Positions 62,487-64,000 of a stretch of DNA of 64,000 bases are shown piece after piece (the first letter of the stretch is position 1; each line of letters starts with the position of its first letter). This DNA is from Tritonibacter horizontis (GTDB lineage: Bacteria; Pseudomonadota; Alphaproteobacteria; Rhodobacterales; Rhodobacteraceae), in the NCBI RefSeq assembly GCF_001518015.1, contig NZ_LPUY01000075.1, positions 91,939-155,938 on the forward strand. The letters run 5' to 3'. Under the pieces are notes generated by a model that was not told where the DNA came from, ran no database searches, and saw nothing but the letters and a program-made list of their open reading frames with translations. Made by a program: the position numbers and the translations under genes.

Positions 62487-63839
62487 TCAGCGGTTGCTGC
62501 GCCCGATATTGGCGCCGAGATCCGCCATCAGCTGTTCGAAAATCGGGAAGGAGGTGGCAATCGGGCTGCCGTCATCGACGGAGACCGGTTCTTGCGCCCC
62601 CATGCCCATCACCATGAACGACATCGCGATCCGATGGTCGAGGAAGCTTTCGCAGAGGCCCCCGCCGGGCACCGCGTCGGCACCGCAGCCCTCAACGCTC
62701 CACCAGTCCGGCCCCTCCTCCACGGTCACCCCATTGGCCCGCAGCCCGCGTGCCATGGCGTCGATACGGTCGCTTTCCTTGACGCGCAGCTCCTTGACGC
62801 CCGCCATCATGGTGGTGCCGGTGGCAAAGGCCGCGACCACCGAAAGCACCGGGTATTCGTCAATCATCGAGGCCGCACGCTCCGGCGGGACAGCGATCCC
62901 CTTCATGTCGGGCGAATATCTGGCGCGCAGATCGGCGACCGGTTCGCCACCTTCTTCGCGCGGGTTTTCAAAGGTCAGATCCGCGCCCATATCCTGCAGC
63001 GTATAAAACAGGCCCGCCCGCGTCGGGTTGAGGCCGATGCCCGGCACCAGCACGTCCGACCCCGGCGTCACCAGCGCCGCACAGACAGGAAAGGCCGCCG
63101 ACGAGGGGTCGCGCGGCACCGCGATCACCTGCGGCTTCAACTCCGGCTGCCCTGTGAGGGTGATCACGCGGCCCTCGTCGGTGTCCTCGACGGTGATCTC
63201 CGCGCCAAACCCCGCCAGCATCCGTTCGGAGTGGTCGCGGGTCGCTTCGCGTTCGATCACCACGGTTTTGCCCGGCGCGTTGAGACCCGCCAGCAGCACC
63301 GCCGATTTCACCTGGGCCGAGGGTACCGGCACGGTGTAGCGCACCGGGACAGGCTCCGCCGCGCCCACGATGGTCATCGGCAGACGCCCGCCTTCACGCC
63401 CCACGGCCTGCGCGCCGAACAGGGCCAGCGGGTCGGTGACCCGCGCCATCGGGCGCTTGTTCAGCGACGCATCGCCGGTGAAGGTCGCGGTGATCGGCGA
63501 GGTCGCCATGGCCCCCATGATCAACCGCACCCCTGTGCCGGAATTGCCGCAATCAATGACCGACCCGGGTTCGGCAAACCCGCCGACGCCAACCCCGAAC
63601 ACCGACCATTCACCGCCGCCATGGTTGATCACCTCCGCCCCGAAAGCCTGCATCGCCTTGGCCGTGTCCAGCACGTCCTCGCCTTCGAGCAGGCCCGAAA
63701 TCCGGGTCTCTCCGACAGCCATCGCCCCGAGGATCAGCGCGCGGTGCGAGATGGACTTGTCCCCGGGCACATGCGCTTCGCCCCTGAGCGGGCTGGCGCG
63801 GCGGGAGGTCATTGGAATGGGCGTGCCGTGGCCGGACAT
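62487..63839 (-). CDS. aroA: 3-phosphoshikimate 1-carboxyvinyltransferase (class II-like EPSP synthase)
   Basis: The 450-residue protein has the shikimate-pathway blocks [46 protein letters not shown] and LRVKESDRI. As I recall the sequences, it aligns with the class II enzyme of Agrobacterium CP4 nearly throughout. The glyphosate-sensitivity loop reads [10 protein letters not shown] with Gly101, where CP4 has Ala, so it should be less tolerant. Met10 is an alternative start. It is the first gene of the aroA-cmk-rpsA group. Confidence 0.96.
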   Translation of the reverse strand: MSGHGTPIPMTSRRASPLRGEAHVPGDKSISHRALILGAMAVGETRISGLLEGEDVLDTAKAMQAFGAEVINHGGGEWSVFGVGVGGFAEPGSVIDCGNSGTGVRLIMGAMATSPITATFTGDASLNKRPMARVTDPLALFGAQAVGREGGRLPMTIVGAAEPVPVRYTVPVPSAQVKSAVLLAGLNAPGKTVVIEREATRDHSERMLAGFGAEITVEDTDEGRVITLTGQPELKPQVIAVPRDPSSAAFPVCAALVTPGSDVLVPGIGLNPTRAGLFYTLQDMGADLTFENPREEGGEPVADLRARYSPDMKGIAVPPERAASMIDEYPVLSVVAAFATGTTMMAGVKELRVKESDRIDAMARGLRANGVTVEEGPDWWSVEGCGADAVPGGGLCESFLDHRIAMSFMVMGMGAQEPVSVDDGSPIATSFPIFEQLMADLGANIGRSNR

Positions 63840-64000
63840 GGGGGCTTCCTCTCTTCAGTCGGTCGCAAGGCTGTTAGCGCAAGACTGGCCTTACGTCCAT
63901 CACCAAGCGTCGCGGTTCAGCGGGGGCGTGCGGATGGGCGCGGGTGAACCGCCTGAAGTTTTGCGCGCCGCTGCGCGGCACACGGTGGGGCAGGCCGCGC
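63840..64000. other. window end upstream of aroA
   Basis: These 161 bp contain the aroA upstream region. No gene or promoter is clear to me. Confidence 0.4.

Overview
The window looks like chromosome of a marine-type alphaproteobacterium, most likely Rhodobacteraceae (Roseobacter group). Reasons: high GC, the order aroA-cmk-rpsA-...-ihfB-lapA-trpF-trpB, a Rhizobium/Roseobacter-type glycerol ABC operon, RTX/Hint type I secretion substrates, a TRAP binding protein, and a cyanide-insensitive bd oxidase with a DUF2474 micro-subunit. I see no insertion sequence, prophage, CRISPR array or rRNA. One tRNA (Ser-GCU) is present.

Layout. 0-10 kb is the edge of an exopolysaccharide locus: two SGNH-like proteins (the first cut by the window edge, the second fused to a glycosidase-like region), two glycosyltransferases, a Wzx-type flippase, a Wzz/GumC-type chain-length protein, a CpsD-like P-loop protein with a non-canonical P-loop, and an ExoY-like priming sugar transferase. 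No Wzy polymerase or Wza exporter is visible, so the locus probably continues to the left. 10-14.5 kb holds a degenerate deoxygalactonokinase-like protein, a DinB-fold protein, a striking Asp/Trp/Gly-rich protein and an RNA methyltransferase. 14.8-20.9 kb is the glycerol operon glpV-S-T-P-Q-U. 21-24.5 kb has a BlaI/M56 pair, a GntR regulator and a fructokinase. 24.7-29.6 kb has a NIT-domain chemoreceptor divergent from cydAB and its 31-residue partner. 29.9-35.4 kb is an oppABCDF operon.

35.6-43.9 kb holds a 1142-residue RTX/Hint protein with an unusual hairpin leader, an orphan TRAP binding protein divergent from an OmpR/EnvZ-type two-component system, tRNA-Ser, and a small RTX protein. 43.9-54.9 kb is mostly housekeeping: nucleoside hydrolase, YchF, PagL-like protein, trpA, hybrid kinase, L-lactate dehydrogenase, MFS transporter, sulfotransferase-like protein, L25, Pth and DUF2237. 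55-63.8 kb is the conserved block trpB-trpF-lapA-ihfB ... rpsA-cmk-aroA. It is interrupted by a small lipoprotein gene and a zinc-responsive zinT gene preceded by a Zur-like box.

The most interesting leads are: (1) the leader of the RTX/Hint gene, where every transcript must pass a terminator-like hairpin and an 11-bp inverted repeat overlapping the start region; (2) the complementary defects in GlpS and GlpT, which predict one working and one degenerate ATP site; (3) the Asp/Trp-rich protein at 12.2-13.3 kb; (4) several pseudoenzyme-like proteins (CpsD-like without P-loop Lys, kinase-like without the N-terminal phosphate loop, PagL-like without the expected Glu); (5) the TRAP binding protein and two-component pair with spaced inverted operator-like sites. 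No single element is a clear new defence or mobile system.
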